Assembly (NCBI GenBank): GCA_015207585.1
Contig: JADEWQ010000067.1
Location: forward strand, 1-32,489
Length of the DNA: 32,489 bases
Direction: 5' to 3'
Source: Pleurocapsales cyanobacterium LEGE 06147
GTDB lineage: Bacteria; Cyanobacteriota; Cyanobacteriia; Cyanobacteriales; Xenococcaceae
Shown here: positions 29,602-32,489 of the stretch, piece by piece
Layout of the letters: each line of letters starts with the position of its first letter
Numbering within the stretch: the first letter of the stretch is position 1
Program-made: the position numbers and the translations under genes
The notes under the pieces: model-generated
What the model was told of the DNA's origin: nothing
Databases searched by the model: none
What the model saw: only the letters and a program-made list of their open reading frames with translations

Positions 29602-32244
29602 ATGCCGCTCAAACTTTTTCTCAAGCAAATTAATCTCTGGTTTAAATCGCGACCTTTGGCGAGAGGTTCTGTCGATACCAACTTTGCTTTGCTCGAAGCT
29701 TGTGCGATTGGAGTTCTTTCAGCTTTTGCTGCCCTATTGCTCAAACAGGGCATTGGTTGGCTGGGCGGATGGCGACTACAGGCAGCCCATCGTTTTGGGG
29801 CAACAGTGGTTTTACCCTTGGCCGGCTTATTTTTTGGCGCGTTAGCCGGCTGGTTAATCGAGCAGTTAGCACCCGCAGCAGGAGGCGGCGGCGTTCCCCA
29901 AGTAAAAGCAGTGTTGGGACGCTATCCTATTGCTTTAAATTTGAGAGTTGCCATAGTTAAGGCAATCGGGACAATTTGTGTGTTGGGAGCTGGTTTAACT
30001 CTCGGTCGTCGGGGTCCGACAGTTCATATTGGTGCAGCTTTGGCAGCGCAACTGAGTAGTTGGATTCCCAATTCTCCAACCAATCGTCGTCAGATGATTG
30101 CGGCTGGGGCAGCGGCGGGTTTGGCAGCAGGATTTAACACTCCGATCGCGGGTGTTTTATTCGTCATCGAAGAACTGATGCGGGATGTTTCCGGTTTGAC
30201 CCTGGAAACTGCTATTGTGGCTTCCTTTACTGGTGCCGTTGTCTCTCGATTGTTAGGTTCTGCCGACTTGAATATTCCTGCAACAATGATTTACTCGGCA
30301 CGGCAAGGGAGTTTTTCTGTCTCAGAAATTCCTTTCTACGTGCTCTTGGGTGTTTTAGCTGGGATTATGGGCGGCATCTTTAATCGCATTATGTTGCTCA
30401 GTTTAAGCTTTAATCGCCGTCTACAGTTATCCATGCCCTGGCGTATCGGACTGGCAGGATTGATTTCTGGGATTATAGTTGCTTTTTTACCTCCTTTTTT
30501 TCGTAATAATGCTGGATTGCGAGATTTTTTAATTTCTGGAGAACTGGGCTGGCAAACAATTGCGATCGCTTTTGTGGCTCATTTTTTTCTGACCATTTTG
30601 GCATATAGTTCTGGTGCTCCTGGGGGATTGTTTGCGCCTGCTTTAGTTCTCGGTTCTGCCCTCGGCTATTTGGTGGGAACGGCAGAAGTCGCCTTCCTTG
30701 GTAGCGAATCTGCCCACACTTTTGCCCTAGCTGGCATGGGAGCGTTTTTTACGGCAGTGGTGCGCGTTCCGGTTACGGCGATCGTGATTGTCTTTGAAAT
30801 GACTGCCGATTTTAACTTGGTGCTACCGTTGATGATTGTTTCGGCAGTTGCCTATTTAGTTGCCGAAAGTGTCTCTCGCGGCTCGATCTACGAACATCTT
30901 TTAGAGGCTAGCGGCATTCACTTACAGGAGGAAACCTCTAAATACGATTTTCTCTCTCAACTGACTGCTGCCGATCTCATGCAGTCTCGGGTAGAGACTC
31001 TCGCTAGCAATCTGAAATTGGAGGAAGCAATTCAAGCTATGTCTCGTTCTCACCATCGCGGTTTTCCAGTAGTAGAGGGCGGGAAGTTAGTAGGAATTAT
31101 TACTCAGTCAGATATAGCCCAGCGAAAAGAAGAAGAAAATGAGGCAATTTGCTTGCGGGATGTGATGACCACTCAACCAATTACAGTAAATCTGACTACT
31201 CCTCTAGTAGATGTCCTTTATTTACTCAATCGCTATCAATTGTCTCGTTTACCCGTTACTGAGGGTAGCAAGCTAGTGGGAATTATCACCCGCAGCGATA
31301 TTATTAAAGCCGAAGCCAAACGACTCAGCGGCGACAAAGAAATAACTAGAAGACCCGAACCTTCTTACGTTGTTTATCGAACTCGTTCTCCTGCCTCGGG
31401 TAGAGGGCGTATTTTACTACCATTAGTCAATCCGCAGAATGCATCTGCTTTGTTTGAAATTGCTGCTGCGATCGCCCGCTACCAGAAATATGAAATCGAT
31501 TGTCTACATATTATTACTGTTCCCAAATATATTTATCCGGCTCAAGCTAAAGTTAGTTCTACTTATAGCCGCAAACAAATGCGCCATCTCGAAAAGTTAG
31601 GGCGCGATGCGAATATTCAGGTGCATACTCAAGTACGCGTTGCCAATGATACCGCCGAAGCAATTTTAGAAACTATTGCCCAAGAAAAGAGCGATATGTT
31701 AATTATGGGTTGGAAGGGCAGTACTTCAAGTCCCGAACAAATTTTTGGTAATGTCGTTGACAAGTTGATTCGACAAGCTCCCTGCGATTTAGTTTTAGTC
31801 AAGTTAGGTCAACAAGCTTATTCTTTTCCTAATAGCATAGATCGACAGGGGAACTGGTTGATTCCTACTGCTGGGGGAGCAAATAGCCAACGAGCAATGA
31901 AAATATTGCCTGCTTTGGCAGAGTTATACACTGTTCCCAATTCTCCTCAAATTCGCCTTTGTCAAGTTTATTCTCCCGGTCAAAATCAACTAAATCTAGA
32001 TCGCCTCAAAAAAACGGCAGAATCAATTGGAGATAAAATGAATCTTCCGGTAATAGCAATACCGATCCATGCTCGTTTCGTATCCGACGCGATTATCCAT
32101 TTGGCTACTACAGAAAAGTACGATTTAGTAGTGTTAGGAGCTAGTAGCGAAGGATTATTACAACAAGCCGTTCGGGGCAATATTCCTGAAGCGATCGCTC
32201 AAGGAATAAATAGTACTGTAATTATTGTCCGTAGTGCTCTATAA
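29602..32244 (+). CDS. ClC-family chloride channel/transporter with two CBS and two USP domains
   Basis: An 880-residue membrane protein. The ClC core spans about residues 25-440: GGGGVPQ at 94-100 (the GSGIP anion site), GRRGP at 135-139, GVLFVIEEL (about 184) and APGGLFAPALVLGS (about 345). In EcClC the motif is GREGP with the gating Glu148; here the matching residue is Arg137. A CBS pair follows (about 455-570; ADLMQSRVETLASNLKLEEA, GITQSD, then DVMTTQPITV). Two universal-stress-protein domains complete it (about 605-735, GRILLPLVNPQNAS, with DMLIMGWKGS; and 750-880, GNWLIPTAGG, with DLVVLGASSEG). CBS and USP domains probably sense nucleotides. The ATG at 29602 is two codons after a stop (tga), so the start is fixed. 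Confidence 0.94.
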   Translation: MPLKLFLKQINLWFKSRPLARGSVDTNFALLEACAIGVLSAFAALLLKQGIGWLGGWRLQAAHRFGATVVLPLAGLFFGALAGWLIEQLAPAAGGGGVPQVKAVLGRYPIALNLRVAIVKAIGTICVLGAGLTLGRRGPTVHIGAALAAQLSSWIPNSPTNRRQMIAAGAAAGLAAGFNTPIAGVLFVIEELMRDVSGLTLETAIVASFTGAVVSRLLGSADLNIPATMIYSARQGSFSVSEIPFYVLLGVLAGIMGGIFNRIMLLSLSFNRRLQLSMPWRIGLAGLISGIIVAFLPPFFRNNAGLRDFLISGELGWQTIAIAFVAHFFLTILAYSSGAPGGLFAPALVLGSALGYLVGTAEVAFLGSESAHTFALAGMGAFFTAVVRVPVTAIVIVFEMTADFNLVLPLMIVSAVAYLVAESVSRGSIYEHLLEASGIHLQEETSKYDFLSQLTAADLMQSRVETLASNLKLEEAIQAMSRSHHRGFPVVEGGKLVGIITQSDIAQRKEEENEAICLRDVMTTQPITVNLTTPLVDVLYLLNRYQLSRLPVTEGSKLVGIITRSDIIKAEAKRLSGDKEITRRPEPSYVVYRTRSPASGRGRILLPLVNPQNASALFEIAAAIARYQKYEIDCLHIITVPKYIYPAQAKVSSTYSRKQMRHLEKLGRDANIQVHTQVRVANDTAEAILETIAQEKSDMLIMGWKGSTSSPEQIFGNVVDKLIRQAPCDLVLVKLGQQAYSFPNSIDRQGNWLIPTAGGANSQRAMKILPALAELYTVPNSPQIRLCQVYSPGQNQLNLDRLKKTAESIGDKMNLPVIAIPIHARFVSDAIIHLATTEKYDLVVLGASSEGLLQQAVRGNIPEAIAQGINSTVIIVRSAL

Positions 32245-32335
32245 CTAATGAACTAATTCTTTTTTGAACTGGTTAACTTTTAATGAAGTCTCTCCTATCT
32301 GCCTATCGGGGAGGTAGAAGTATCTAGCTCTACAA

Positions 32336-32489
32336 TAGATCTCTTGCATGAATAGGTAGAAAATGAGAAAAGTAGGTTAGAGAGCAAAACAAATCTAATG
32401 ACCTACGAACAAATCAAAAATTTGAAAGAAAGAGAATTTAAGCGTTTGTGTGGGGTGAAACCAAAACTGTTTGATAAAATGGTGGAGGT
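32336..32489 (+). mobile_element. Left end of an insertion sequence, cut by the window edge
   Basis: agatctcttgcatgaatagg at ~32337 has the look of the terminal inverted repeat of IS5-type elements of cyanobacteria (agacctcttgca type), and the transposase start follows 60 bases later. The right end lies outside the window, so target duplications cannot be checked. Confidence 0.45.
32398..32489 (+). CDS. Transposase N-terminus (IS5-like), partial at the window end
   Basis: The final 92 bases read MTYEQIKNLKEREFKRLCGV and then KPKLFDKMVE, an open frame that continues beyond the window. The opening helix-turn-helix (EREFKRLCGVKPKLFDKMV) is the usual start of IS5-family/DDE transposases found in cyanobacteria (HARBI1-like DDE group). 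No catalytic DDE residue is within view, so the subgroup is not fixed. There is no strong ribosome binding site. Confidence 0.65.
   Translation, partial: MTYEQIKNLKEREFKRLCGVKPKLFDKMVE

Noticed and set aside
1-32489. CRISPR arrays, rRNA genes or defence islands
   Set aside because: No regularly spaced repeats, no rRNA-like stretches and no defence-type gene clusters were visible. The RecQ genes and Uma2 are not enough to propose one.

Overview
The window is a piece of a cyanobacterial chromosome. The evidence is the very frequent HIP1-type octamer (gcgatcgc and near variants) inside and between genes, and several families that are largely cyanobacterial: BciB-type divinyl reductase, CAAD/CURT1 thylakoid protein, DUF3531, a lysyl-tRNA synthetase with a C-terminal KTSC domain, Uma2 and short GC-rich palindromic repeats. 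The moderate GC content and many decayed genes suggest a filamentous or baeocyte-type cyanobacterium, but I cannot name the genus from the sequence.

Left part (1-8100): the 3' end of a CapA-like gene runs into a convergent membrane-protein gene. Next come a decayed ribbon-helix-helix antitoxin, an Nfu-N/HEAT-repeat protein (CvfC type), small membrane and soluble proteins, a methionine-rich zinc-ribbon protein, the divinyl chlorophyllide reductase bciB, a heavily decayed cysK, a J-domain protein and a double-domain 6-pyruvoyl-tetrahydropterin-synthase-like protein. Middle (8100-18400): a run of five stem-loops precedes a CAAD/CURT1 protein. It is followed by an orphan MshEN-domain protein, dapB with a conserved membrane-protein neighbour, two RecQ-type helicases of different architecture about 1.2 kb apart, a DUF3531 protein, and an intact small hicB-hicA pair.

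Right part (18400-32489): lysS fused to KTSC and followed by Uma2; an enolase-superfamily dipeptide epimerase translationally overlapping a DUF1611 protein (a likely D-amino-acid or peptidoglycan-peptide salvage pair); DUF4230, CNNM/HlyC and coiled-coil membrane proteins; a CAU-anticodon tRNA, best read as tRNA-Ile2; pyrE; a small membrane protein; a VapBC-type toxin-antitoxin fossil with two frameshifts and a stop; and a large ClC-CBS-CBS-USP-USP channel protein. The window ends in the first codons of an IS transposase.

Most of the region is housekeeping. The accessory signal is the set of broken toxin-antitoxin and metabolic genes, the palindromic repeats, the hairpin array at 8355-8508, the epimerase-DUF1611 pair, and a ClC protein with arginine at the gating-glutamate position. 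I did not see an obvious complete novel defence or mobile system.
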